NCBI GenBank assembly: GCA_037126765.1
Contig: JBBCBC010000016.1
Location: 11,582,728 to 11,646,727, forward strand
Reading direction: 5' to 3'
Origin: Stenogyne calaminthoides
Taxonomy: Eukaryota > Streptophyta > Magnoliopsida > Lamiales > Lamiaceae
DNA length: 64,000 nucleotides
Part shown: piece after piece, positions 1-10,694 of the stretch
Layout: every line of letters starts with the position of its first letter
Numbering within the stretch: the first letter of the stretch is position 1
Translations under genes and position numbers: made by a program
The notes under the pieces: generated by a model
The model's database searches: none
Told to the model about the DNA's origin: nothing
The model's input: only the letters and a program-made list of their open reading frames with translations

Positions 1-705
1 ACGCAAAGGGCATGTATGCGTCGTAGTCTTCCCCCAATCCTTTTCTTTTTTCTTTTCCCCCGCCACTACCAGCCTCTAAGAAGGAAGACTTGAAGGTCCA
101 TGCCACTTATATTCGTCATTTCTACATCCATTATCTTACCATCGAAAGAAAGAAGACTAGGTTCACTCTTCTAGACCTGGGTACGGTCGAAGCGAAGGAG
201 TCACAAACCTTCAACTCATCGAGGAAAATTTTCTCTTTCGATTCGATTTGCTCTTGACGTATTCAAGCTAAAGCAGCAAACGGGCAGGCCGTAGGACTCT
301 TTGATTGGAAAAGTCCAATTTCTCTATGCGGAAACCACCAGTCTTATGTAGCGTTAAAGCTTGCTTCTTCTCCAGAATTTTCTTGGTCATCAATACGACC
401 TATCCTTAATAGAACCCTTCCGTCTGTCTCTCTGTCCCTGATCCTTTCAAGCATAAAATGAAGCGAGTGGGCCGGGTTTCAGCTGCTTTCACTGCCGAAA
501 GGTCTTTTACGAAGAGTCATCGGTTCACCGGTTCAATCTAGTTTTTAACTGATTCATGATGGGTCAGATCGAAACTAGTGCTTGTTGAGAACTAGATCAC
601 TGTGCCCGATTCTCGATTAAACTAGTCAAACCGACCGGTCCGGTCCGATTTTAAAAACATTGATTCAACCCCGCCATCTTTTTAAAATTTTCTTTTTTTA
701 ATGTA
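1..705. other. Unassigned left flank, no gene seen
   Basis: No open frame with recognisable protein similarity was seen on either strand. The first ~500 bases differ in texture from the AT-rich retrotransposon DNA that follows, with mixed composition and short purine/pyrimidine runs, and could be organelle-derived DNA or old repeat. This is an impression only. Bases 706-710 (CTTAT) are the left target duplication of element A. Confidence 0.5.
505..665. repeat. CCGGT-rich short repeat, possible MITE remnant
   Basis: The stretch has CGGTTCACCGGTTCAAT near its left end and GACCGGTCCGGTCCGATTTT near its right end, with an inverted-repeat tendency. Similar CCGG-containing motifs recur near 32100-32160 and 32470-32510. 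Such AACCGG-rich fragments are common dispersed repeats in plants. No clean terminal inverted repeat or target duplication could be defined, so the class is open. Confidence 0.25.
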
Positions 706-710
706 CTTAT

Positions 711-2409
711 TGTTGTTCTCAAGTACGAGTCACACACGTGTATGGGGGGGAATACACGTGTATAGTATTTTTCAAATTTTCAAAATAATGTTGATCAGTC
801 AGTCAGGCCTTCCCGAGTTTAGTCCTGAGAAGCATAATTTACCCTGAGTAATAGTCTACTGAGACAATCACCCTGAGCTTGCTTTCAGTCCTAATGATTA
901 GCTCAACTAATCCTGAGTACAATCCTGAGTAGCTTGGTACAGATAATAATCTTACTGAACACTCAGAGAGTTATTCAGTTTGATAACTATCTATATTAGC
1001 TGACTAAGGTGCGGAAAGTGTAGGCCCTAAGTTTATACTCGTTTTAACTTGCTGAAAATACCCTTTCCTTTATGAAAACTGATGGTTAAGACAGTGACCC
1101 GGTTAATGCACTTTCAGTGGATTGTTTCCAACTGAATTAGAAAACCTTGTATGCTTTCAGTGAAAATATGCAACAGATATAATGCAATATAGAAAGCAAT
1201 AAATAACACAACAAGTATAATGGTTCAGAGACTCAAGCTCCTATGTCCACTCTCCTTGACCTCAGGGGAATTCCTTAACACTTTAGAAATTACTTGGGTT
1301 TAGAGTGCCAAGGTACACTGACCAGAATTACTTCTCTTTTGTAATATGATCCCTAGGATCTACTTCTTGAGTCCTAGTGCTCAGAAACTACTACTCTCTC
1401 AAGGTTTCAAACTGTCACACCAGCTTACTAATTTGTACAAACACTCTCTCAAGTTCCAAACAACAAACTTCTCAAACTACTTAACACTTAGGGTTTGGAT
1501 TTTGGTTTGGTTTCCAACTATGATTGAGATATCCTTTACAAATAAGATCAAGTGCAAAGGCTAGGATGCCTCTGCTAAGTTTTGAATCTTAATAATACTA
1601 GGCTTAGTATATGAGCTCTCTTCAAAGTGAAACACTTGGGAAATCTTTAGGGTTTCGAGTGCTTCAAAACAAACTTGGATATGCTTGAGCTCTTTAGTTG
1701 CTTGATTTCCCGTAACCTTGAATGTTGCAAGGTCACTGGTATTTATAGGCAACTCTCTAAGAGTCACTCTTGAAAATTATCCGTTGGAAGAGATAGCATC
1801 AAGAGTTTCATCTTATGGATAGTGGTAAACGGCTACATTTAGGGTTTGAATGCGCCCTTGCATTGTTTGGGTAGTATATAGCCAAACAGCCAATCACCAC
1901 TTTCTGTGAACTGGAAGATATTAGTCCTGACATTTTCTTAGAGGGATGTCGCTTTCAGTGTCAGTAAAGTACACTGTTGTCGCCTCCTCATTTGTTGAAG
2001 TTTTCTTTTGAACAAAGACAAACAAAACGGCTCTTTTTAAGTCAACCATACTGAACTGATATGTTCCTTAATGTCCACGAATGTATAACATTCTCTTTGT
2101 ACTAAGAATGAACAAAACACTATTTACTCAAAAATAGTTGTTCAGGGTCTTATTGGTCAGTACAAACAGTCTTCGGGATCTTCAGTCTTCAAGATCTTCA
2201 GTCTTCAGGGTTTTATGACTTCAGGTTCTTTAGTCTTCAGGTCAATTTGAAGTAACCCTATATATCCTACTGACTATACATGGTGCAGATAATCCTGATC
2301 CTATCACTTATTGAGAACCTGATCCTTATCTACCAAAACGTTCTGATACATATCATACTCATGGGTTTTGGGATCTAATCAAAATCTTTATTAAATCCAT
2401 CTCCCAACA
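711..2409 (-). repeat. Element A 3' LTR
   Basis: It matches 10695-12331 over its whole length. On the minus strand it starts TGTTGGGAGATGG at 2409 and ends ACA at 711. It is about 62 bases longer than the 5' LTR, mostly because a segment near 1440-1510 is absent from the other copy. The PPT lies immediately upstream in minus-strand terms. Confidence 0.93.
1740..1747 (-). promoter_or_regulatory. TATA box, element A 3' LTR
   Basis: TATAAATA on the minus strand in the context GCCTATAAATACC, about 660 bases into the 1.7 kb LTR. The same box is at 11663-11670 in the 5' LTR. It is the likely LTR core promoter. Confidence 0.65.
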
Positions 2410-2423
2410 ATTTCCCCCTTTTT
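2410..2423 (-). other. Element A polypurine tract
   Basis: On the minus strand the sequence is AAAAAGGGGGAAAT, directly abutting the start of the 3' LTR. It is identical in core to the PPT of element B at 25829-25842. It would prime plus-strand DNA synthesis during reverse transcription. The stretch 2424-2650 between PPT and extra gene is non-coding. Confidence 0.85.
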
Positions 2424-2686
2424 ATGATGCCAAAACCATCTTGTTACAATATCATAAGGAAAACAACCTATCATCTATTCAGGTTTTCATTTCCTAAGAC
2501 ATGTAACTAAGAGTTATAACATGGCAAAATATCAGTAAGATAATGAGATATTATCTTTTCAGAATAAAAAAAATCAGTAGAGTTTATGGTAAAGAACATA
2601 AGTACAAGATACAACATTTATCCTACTCTACTGAACATCAGAACACAACTTCATTCCTCTTCAGACTCAATTTCATCAGATGGAGG

Positions 2687-4531
2687 TGTTGTGATAACAT
2701 TTGCCAGGATCTATCGGGATGACCTCATAAACACAAATTTAAATTAACAATTATTACTAGCATAAATTTACCTAATTGAATTCAAATAATAATTACACCA
2801 ACAACGACATGCAAATAAAATTCACGTAAAAGATCCTAGCATGCGGAATTTCTAGGAGTTTACGTAAACGTACGCGTTTGAGAGACAGTCTGAGATGGAC
2901 AGGATCAAGTATCTGGCTACCAACCAAAAGTCCTTCTCAAGTATTCCCAAGTCCTCGCTCAATAACCCGGTGGGAGGTTCTCCGATGAACAATTTATAAA
3001 ACAAAGGGAAAATAAAATTGTTGCACCACCTTTGTGGATTTCTAATATTTCCAGCACATGGAATTTCACTGGGGATGAAGAATTCATCCCCTATTTATAA
3101 GAAGGGGGTGGTCTAAAATTTGGAGTCCAATTAGGGTTAGGAAAGATCTTTTCTTGATCTCCAAGAAATCTTGAATATATCCCATATATTCTTCTTTCCA
3201 TGTGTATTTTTCCACAAAAATCTCACACCCTTATTTCCTCCTATTTTTTGAAAATTTCATGAAAGATTTGCAAGATTGGATCTTTCTTGAATTTATGAGA
3301 TATTCTTGTATTCCAAGAATACATATCTTTCTCCATAAAATCTTTCCAAGAAAATCAAGAAAATCTTTCTTCCCTTTCTTATCATAAAATTCGAAAATTC
3401 CTCATTAAAGAAACCAAGTGGGAGATTTCTTGAATTTATGAGATAATCTTGTATTCCAAGAATACTTATATCCTTTCCATAAAATCTTTTCAAGAAAATT
3501 TCTTCCCCTCTTTTCTTTAATATTTAAAAAAAAAAAAAATATTAGGCAACAAACATTTATTTTATTTTAAACACCTTTTATTTATTGGACTGTAATTGGG
3601 CTACTTGAGGGGCCTTTAGGAAAATTAAGATGGACCTTTCAATGGACTTCTGAATTACAATATTGAGCCACAATATAATTCAGCCCATTAATATTAATTA
3701 ATGCCACTATATAATTAATATTGCACTATTCAATCTTAACTCATATTACGGTAATATGGCTCCCGATCATTATTTTCTGTGTTTAAGATTATTTAGTCCA
3801 TTAATTAATTAAGCCACTTAAAAGCTTTATATTAATTAATATCTTTATCCTTGGAGTAAGGACAACTCAGCTTTATTATCCATATCGGAAAATTAATTCC
3901 ACTTGCAAGATTTGGTATGATAAAGGTTCCGAGCCCACCAAGGGGACCCATCACGCAAGACATTGCAAGCACATGATTCTCTGTATTAATATTAGCAACC
4001 GTCGTACAATTAATATTATTGCCCAAGATATAGTATCGAAGTCTTAATGATTCTCTTCCCATTTATAAGTCAAAGCAATAATTACTAATCGCACACGGTC
4101 CTTATTAAGTGACAAAGATTAAGAAATCAACAACCACTGAGGTCTAACTCTTCACCCCATAAGTCAGTGCGAATGAGTTTATCCTCTCTGCAGGTCCGCT
4201 TCAGCACATCGAATGCACTAATGTAATATTTTGGTCAAGGCAAGCCAATCTGAGACTTACACATCAACTTCTACCAATAGACTGTTCGGGTCTATCTAGG
4301 TTGTGAAACACACACTAGTTTACAAGGGACTGTTAACGTGATCTTCTGTGATCTGGTATCACCACGTTAACTACAATGTAACATGTGCTATTATATGAAC
4401 GGTTTGCAATAAATATATATAACATTCAATCATATTTAAAGCAACAGTGATAAATAATTTATTTCAGTAAATAAGTGTTTAATACATAGGTTATACAAAG
4501 TAAAAGCATACTTTCACGTATAACCCCAACA
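2687..4531 (-). mobile_element. Solo LTR E1 (Ty1/copia family E) inside element A
   Basis: An 1845-base LTR in minus orientation with an exact 5-base target duplication, GGAGG, at 2682-2686 and 4532-4536. It matches the LTR of element E3 (34471-36306) along its length, including the tail (AGGATCTATCGGGATGACCTC on the minus strand). No internal region or second LTR accompanies it, so it is a solo LTR left by LTR-LTR recombination. It splits the extra gene of A near its 3' end, so it inserted after A did. The small open frames inside it (3202-3387, 3293-3493, 3832-4062) are not considered genes. Confidence 0.94.
3092..3099 (-). promoter_or_regulatory. TATA box, solo LTR E1
   Basis: TATAAATA on the minus strand, followed by GGGGATGAA. 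The same box and context occur at the equivalent place in E2 (31291-31298) and E3 (35890-35897). Confidence 0.6.
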
Positions 4532-7500
4532 GGAGGATCTAGGTTGAACATTCCATAGTATTTCTTCTTCAGCTCTTCTCTTTCCTGAATGATCCTCGCA
4601 TCATTTCCTGTCAATCCAGGATATTCAGCTTGATCCACAAAGTCTACATAGATGAAGTCATAGTTGATCATCCCATTTCTGAATTTGGGTGGTGGATACT
4701 TCATTTGTCCTGGAGCCTTCAACTGATAACCTAAGGTGTCAAACAGATTTAACCATTTTTACACACATCAGTAATGTTCCTCAGAAGATATGCAATGAAT
4801 GCATCATCTCTGTCAGGAATAGAATGAGGCCATGCTTGTAAGATGTCATAGTTGAACACAAACTCCCTCTTGGCTTGTTCCCATTTGCCATTCAACTCAA
4901 TTGGCATCCATTTGTCAGTATGAGGCCATTGTCTCTTCTTTGGTTTGATGCCTCTCCTCCTCAGGACAAATCTCTGGAATCCTCCTCTTATCCTCTTTGC
5001 ATCTTCTCTTGCTTTTCTGGTCATTTCAACTCCTGACACAGAAACATCAACCTTCCTCCTTTTTTCAGCTTCCATCATCTGTACAGAGTTGTGCCAATCC
5101 TAGTTGATTCTTTTCGAAGCAACATCGTATTATCCAAAGCCTTCTTTAAACAGATTGTCAGTTTCAGATTCTTCCCTTCTTTGGGCTTCAGCAATATCTG
5201 CCTCAAAAAATTATCCTGACAATTTTCGCCTGATTGGCTTCTCAGCATGTTTCTTCCTCTGTATTGGTTTTTCAATAAACTCAGTAGATGATTGTGGAGG
5301 GTTCAGAACACCATATGCTTCTCCCATTTTGCTTGATTCTTGTGCTCTCTGCCTTTTGGTTCGCTGTTTCAATACTTCCCTGCCAGCTTCAGGATGGATT
5401 ACAACTTCAGGTTCCTTCCTCTTTCCTCCTCTGTGAATAACCACTTCTGCTTCAGGCTGTTTTCCTTCTAACGTGGGCAGGGGAACAAGTCTATCATAAC
5501 TTTCCCCCTTTCTGGCATCATAATTTTCAAGTATCTCAGAGAGGGTTCTATTCATATGCATTTGCTCCCTTCCTACAGACCGAAGTTCAGCAGCAATGAG
5601 GAAATTTTCATCCTGCATCCTTTGAAGTACATTCATCCCAGTTGATGTGTCTTCAACAAGACCACCATAGGTTGTGCTCATTTTATCTATGAGTGAAGTA
5701 CTCATCTCCTCTACAACAACTTTGATTAGCTCTTCAGCCCTAGCTTTCATCATATCCTCCAACATCTTTGATCGTAACTCAAATTTCTTCTCCATTTCTC
5801 CCAACACATCTCTAGATAAATATTCCAATCTAGTATCTATCTTAGCAAATTTATTATCAAGAGAAGTGGATAATAAAGTTACCTAATCAGATGTCACCAT
5901 AGATGTGCTCAAAAAATCAATTGTTTTGCTCTGAGAGGTTTGAGCATCAGAAAGCTTTGACACTTGGTCCACCAGAGGCTCAAGTTTTGAAATTTGATCA
6001 ACAAGCGGCTCAAGCTTGGTAAGTTTATCCAATGTAGGGGTAAGATCAACAGTTGATTGTGGAGGATTTGGAACTTCAGCATCAGTTTGAACTCCAGCAT
6101 CTGCAATCTCAATCAGTGTTGTTGCGGGCTCCTGCTAATAATGAGTTGTTTATCCAAATGTGATCATCTGCAGTGTTGGAACATCCTTAGTTTGTTCCCC
6201 CTAAATGGTTGCATCAACACTAGACTCATCAACCTTTGTACTCCCTTCAGGAATATTTTCAGCATCCTTCTCTTGAGAAGGTTCTTGATCATCATTGTCT
6301 TGTCCACTCACTTCCCCTTTAGGTTGAGGGACAATCTTCCTTTCAGCAATCTTTTTCTGTACTAAGGCATCAAACTCAAATTGTTTGATCCTAAGTATTC
6401 TTTTCCCTAAACTGGAAAAGGCATCAAGTTCAGCAACTTCTTCTGCCAAGAAGTCTTCCCCTCTGAAATTGCCAATCTTCAGCATCATGGCAAAGGATTG
6501 ATTGACAATCAGCATAGCGGTTTTTAACCTGAAAAACATATCCTGAAGATCAGAATAGTCTATAAGTTCATGATATTTGTCCAAGACAAATCTTTCAACT
6601 TTCTTTCTCTACTCTCTCTCTTCAGCTTCACCTTTCCTGAGTTCAGGAACAGGTGCCTCCTCTTCAGAGCTAGATTGAGCCTCTGAAGGTAGGGAAATAA
6701 TTGGCTCTGAGGGGTGTGTGGGTGGGATGGTTATTTGGCTTTCCTCAGCAGGTTTTTGAGAACCTTTGAAGATCTCTCAGGTTATCTAGTCAATGTCAAT
6801 ACTGGTACCGAGTACCTCAGTAAAGACATCCTCTTCATCACCTCCTCCTTCAGGTAGAATTTCTTCCTGAGTGGTTTCCTGTTTAGTGGTTTGAGAAACC
6901 GCTTTGGCAAGAGTATCAAGTGGAGATTTTTCTCCTGACTCCAGCTCACGAATAGTTCTGAGCCTTTTCTTCTTTTGTTTTCGTTCATCCTGAGCCTTCT
7001 TCTTATCTCCAACTTCTCTCTTCACCTTCAACAACTCAAGGGATTTTTTCCTCTTCTCTGACTCTTCAGGATGTTTTTCCAAACCTTTCCTGACTTTCCG
7101 TTTGGCCACCTCTGCAATAGCGACATTGTCCTGATCAGATTCTGATTCTTCTTGTTCCTCCTGAGCCGTTGAACTCGGACTTCCTGAAGTAGCCGGTCTT
7201 TTCTTCTATGACTTTGGTTTCCGGAACATGATCCTATTTCGAGAAAACTCAACTCTAGACATCAAAAATATATTTTCCATGGGCAAAGTTTCAAGGAGAA
7301 AACTAATCTTTGTACCAAAAAGTACCTTCCCATTCTTCGTGAATGTCCCTCTTGCATATTCCAGTTTCTGGTTTTGATGCAAAATGCACTCAGCCAGAAA
7401 TTTTAACCAGTTGAAATCAACAGACGGAGAATCCTCTATTGCGGCCATGAGCCTCAACTTGTTCCGGTTCACCTGCTCCAAGCTCCCAGAAGTTCTCATT

Positions 7501-7978
7501 AAGCACTTTGCTACAATATCGATTAAGACTTTGTATTTTGTCTTTAGACATCATTTATTCAGAGTCCCTTTCAATTCTGCCTTAGACTCCGAAAAATGAT
7601 CCAAAATTTCTTGTTCTCTACCAGACATATACAATGTTGGGTCCTCTCCTCTATTACTAAGTTCAAAAACAACATTGTTATCATCAAGAGTCAATATTAC
7701 CTCTTTTGTGCATACGACCTCTGCTTTAGATTTCACATAAGTTCCAAAACTTAACTGCGAAACGAGTGAACCTCGTTCTCCTTCTCGGAGGTTGACTACA
7801 AACTGCATAACTTCTTGGGAAAGTTCTAAGTCTGGCATATTGCTCACCAACTTGTGCAATCGAGCCAGACGCAACGCATATTGAGGGCTTCTTCTTCAAC
7901 CGTAGTAGCTTTGTTGTCGATCATGGCTACCATATGCTCAAAGTAGGGTTTTTCTATTTCGGCTAGGTCTTTAATCAT

Positions 7979-8582
7979 CGCATAACGATTTCAGAGAAAT
8001 GGAATTTGAAAGATTCGAAGATTAATGGTTTTGAATGTTTGAAACAGGCTTAAGAGTGTAAAGTAAGTGATAGAAGATAAACACTCTGGTATATATATGA
8101 TCTGAAAAATGTAGATCAACGGTTGAGATTAAATCTTTAGAAGATAACAGATGAACGATTGAGATTTAATCTGGGGTTTAAAATAATTTCGAGGGTTTTT
8201 GCTATTTATAGCTATTTGATCAGACATATTGAGTAAAAATGCAGCAATTAGGGTGACAAAATGATGTTTCACTCTAATCGAGACAACCCTTCGGCTCTCT
8301 GCTGAAATTCTAACCAATAGAATTCTTCCAAACATTCCCGCTTAAAGTTCAGGCCTTTTGTCATTTATTTCAAATTGATTACTGACTTAAATAAATACTT
8401 GTGAGTAAATGCATGATTCAAATATGTTTCAGGATTAATTGAATATTTAAACCTTACTAAATACTGACCGTGATAAAAAGAGTCGTCCTAAGCCTCAGTT
8501 TCCATCCTGAGATATTTTTGTCCTGAGTTATTCCTTTCTGAATAACTTCATACATCTGAAGGACTTCTCCCCTTAGTGAATT
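7979..8582 (-). other. Spacer between pol remnant and extra gene of A
   Basis: About 600 AT-rich bases with no supported gene. Open frames here (such as 8129-8335) lack similarity to anything recognised. The part nearest the extra gene reads as a promoter and 5' leader for it. Confidence 0.6.
8090..8098 (-). promoter_or_regulatory. TATA-like box upstream of element A extra gene
   Basis: The run ATATATATA on the minus strand lies about 115 bases before the ATG at 7978, in the context GATCATATATATACC. A pyrimidine-rich leader follows. This spacing suits a plant promoter. Equivalent boxes precede the extra genes of B and C, which suggests internal promoters separate from the LTR. Confidence 0.45.
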
Positions 8583-9428
8583 TTACTCACCTGGATCCAA
8601 CATCCCTAATTCTACTGACAATTCCTGAAATCTTGACTCAGCCAAAGGCTTAGTGAGAATATCAGCTTTTTGTTTATCAGTATGAATTTTCTCCATCCTG
8701 ATATCCTTCTTCTCAACATGGTCTCTAATAAAATGATGTCTGATATCAACATGTTTGCATCTGGTGTGCAACACCGGATTTTGTGTAATAGCAATTGCAC
8801 TATTATTGTCACAAAATATAGGTACTTCATTGGCTATTATCTTATAATCCCTCAATTGTTGCCTTAGCCAAAGAATCTGTGCACAACAGCTTCCCACAAC
8901 CATGTATTTTGCTTTAGTAGTACTAGTTGCAACTGAAGTTTGTTTCTTACAAAACCAGGATATCAGTTTGCTTCCAAGATATTGACACATTCATAAAGTG
9001 GACATCCTGTTAATTCTACAACCACCATAATCAGCATCTGAATAACCAGTTAACTCAAGGTTATCATCAGTTGGATACCATAATCCTCTATTCACTGTGC
9101 CTTTAAGATATCTCATGATCTTTTTGGCAGCTTCCATGTGACTAGCCTTAAGATTAGATTAGTATCTTGCACATATCCCAACAGCAAATGTAATGTCAGG
9201 CCTACTTGCTGTGAGGTATAGCACTGATCCAATGATCCCTCTATAATCAGTATGGTTAACTGATTTGCCTTCAGGATCAGGATCCATCCTGTAGTTAGTA
9301 TTCATAGGAATCCTAACTGCATTGCAATGTTGTACACCATATTTAGCAATCAGATCTCTGGTGTACTTTGCTTGATTGATGAATATTCATTCCTTAGATT
9401 GTTTCACCTAAAGTGAGCTGGATCCTTC
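8583..9428 (-). pseudogene. Element A pol remnant: RT C-terminus and RNase H
   Basis: In the minus direction this begins abruptly inside the end of Ty1/copia reverse transcriptase and runs to the pol stop. Readable blocks include AKYTRDLIAKYGVQHCN, SRPDITFAVGICARY and TGYSDADYGG. An intact 135-residue RNase H end follows at 8990-8583, carrying FCDNNSAIAITQNPVLHTR, DIRHHFIRDH and ADILTKPLAE, all typical of copia RNase H. In-frame stops occur in the upstream part (TAG for CAG, TGA for GGA, and others). Protease, integrase and the RT catalytic core (YVDD) are absent. The ends of B and C pol at 20150-20420 and 58810-59070 are close relatives. Confidence 0.88.
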
Positions 9429-9440
9429 TTCAGTATGTTA
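9410..9440 (-). other. Internal deletion junction in element A
   Basis: The gag frame ends with stop TAA at 9438-9440. Within about 20 bases the sequence becomes the RT block (L)-x-VKQSKE-x-IFINQAKY. In B and C these two points are several kilobases apart. The missing DNA would encode the gag tail, PR, IN and most of RT. Confidence 0.75.
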
Positions 9441-10572
9441 TTCCTCAGCAATCATAACCTTTTTGCTTGAATACTTCTTGTCTCTTTTGGCTTGCCTCTC
9501 ATTTCTTTCTTTGGAGCTCAACTCAGGGCAGTCATACTGGAAGTGGCCTTTCTTCTTGTAGTTGTAACATTTGTTGGTATCATCATCCTGATCACTCTCT
9601 TCCTTGGATTTTGAGTCCTTCTTTCTGGATGAGGATCCTTCAGCTTTGTGGTCCTTCTTCTTCTCAGTAGACTTGTCCCCTCCATCAGAGTTATTCCTGT
9701 TCATGTACCTGTTATCTTTGAAATATCTTTTGTATCTCCCAAACTTACTATTGAGCCTATCAAACCTCCTTGCCATCAGGGCATATTTCTCATCTTTTTC
9801 ATCCTGATCTTTGGCAGGTGGGTTTTCAGGCTCTTTAGTAATGCAAAGTTTCTCTTTGGCTTTAAAGGCCACATTCTTGTTAGATGATGACTCATCTTTG
9901 CCATCAGGTTTCTTAGTTTTCTTATCAATCAAAAACTCATAAGCTTTCAGTTCAGAGAAAACTTGTTGATATGGCATAGATGCAATATCTTTGGTGTCTT
10001 CAATCACCACAACATGTATATCCCATTTCTTAGAGAGTCCTCTAAGGATTTTTCAGTGCAACTTCTCTTTTGGGATATCTTTTCCCAAGAGAACTCAGAT
10101 CATTCATGATACTAGTGAATCTGACCTCAAGTCTTTCAATGGATTCACCATTTTCCATTTCAAAACCATCAAATTTGGCAATGGCCACAGATAGTTTGTT
10201 CTCCTTAATATGACCAGTGCCCTGACACATAATAGCAAGTGTGTCCCAAATTTCTTTGGCAGTGTCACAGTGGGAGATCATTCCCATAACACCATCATCA
10301 ATAGTGATATAAAGTGTATCCTTAGCAATGTAATCCAGGTTAACCAACTTTCTCTCTTCAGGAGTAAGCTGATCATCAGATTTGGAAAATTCATCCCTTG
10401 GATCATCTTTTTCAACATCAGTCAATCTAGGAATCACAACCTTATATTCAAAAGGTCCTTGAGACACAACTCTCCACATTCTCTCATGTTTAGAGTACAG
10501 ATGTGCCAGCATTCTCAGACTCCATAGATCATAGTTCTCAACAGAGAACATAGGTAGTTTCTTAGAAGGCAT
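9438..10572 (-). pseudogene. Element A gag, frameshifted
   Basis: Capsid/nucleocapsid gene of the copia element. It starts at the ATG at 10572, about 110 bases after the PBS. The first part (10572-10042, 176 residues) has the gag_pre/UBN2-like pattern, including LPMFSVENYDLWSLRML and TAKEIWDTLAIMCQG. A frameshift near 10042-10020 leads into the second part (10010-9438, 190 residues), which is lysine-rich and carries one zinc-knuckle-like motif, CYNYKKKGHFQYDC. The second cysteine of the expected CX2C is tyrosine, explained by one G-to-A change, so this knuckle is probably dead. Gag of B and C has the same order of domains but is longer. Confidence 0.85.
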
Positions 10573-10681
10573 GATGAGGAAGCCTTGTAAGATATCAGCA
10601 GTAAGATCTATTTAGTAGACCACCAAAGTCTCTCAACAACAAGACTTATGGCTACCAAATCAAGTGGTCAGTTGAACCACT

Positions 10682-10693
10682 GCTCTGATACCA
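10682..10693 (-). other. Element A primer binding site
   Basis: On the minus strand TGGTATCAGAGC, continuing AGTGGTTC, starts one or two bases after the 5' LTR. It is complementary to the 3' end of plant initiator Met tRNA, the usual copia primer. It defines the element's orientation. Confidence 0.9.
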
Positions 10694-10694
10694 T

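Larger units (their letters stand above)
2651..7978 (-). pseudogene. Element A extra gene after pol (aORF), broken
   Basis: A long coding region of unknown function downstream of pol on the same strand. It starts at an ATG at 7978 and stops at 2651-2653. The solo LTR E1 plus one copied GGAGG interrupts it. Without the insert, about 3.5 kb of coding DNA would remain. Pieces are readable at 7874-7551, 7499-7206, 7109-6786, 6584-6201, 5828-5211, 5078-4749 and 4722-4537. The 5828-5211 piece looks like a coiled coil (EKKFELRSKMLEDMMKARAE). The protein is highly charged, with lysine/glutamate-rich stretches, and no catalytic motif was recognised. Several in-frame stops sit where CAA or CAG would read through, and a few single-base shifts are present. 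SIRE-type elements are known for an extra 'env-like' gene here, but I see no signal peptide or membrane anchor. The gene has its own TATA-like box about 115 bases upstream. Confidence 0.7.

Noticed and set aside
1561..1767. A 68-residue minus-strand frame in both LTRs of A (also 11484-11690), nearly identical
   Set aside because: It overlaps the LTR TATA box, and the two LTRs are identical by descent, so similarity alone does not show coding. No conserved motif was seen.
2427..2650. Possible further coding between the PPT and the end of A's extra gene
   Set aside because: The stop at 2651-2653 closes the frame and no other open stretch is present.
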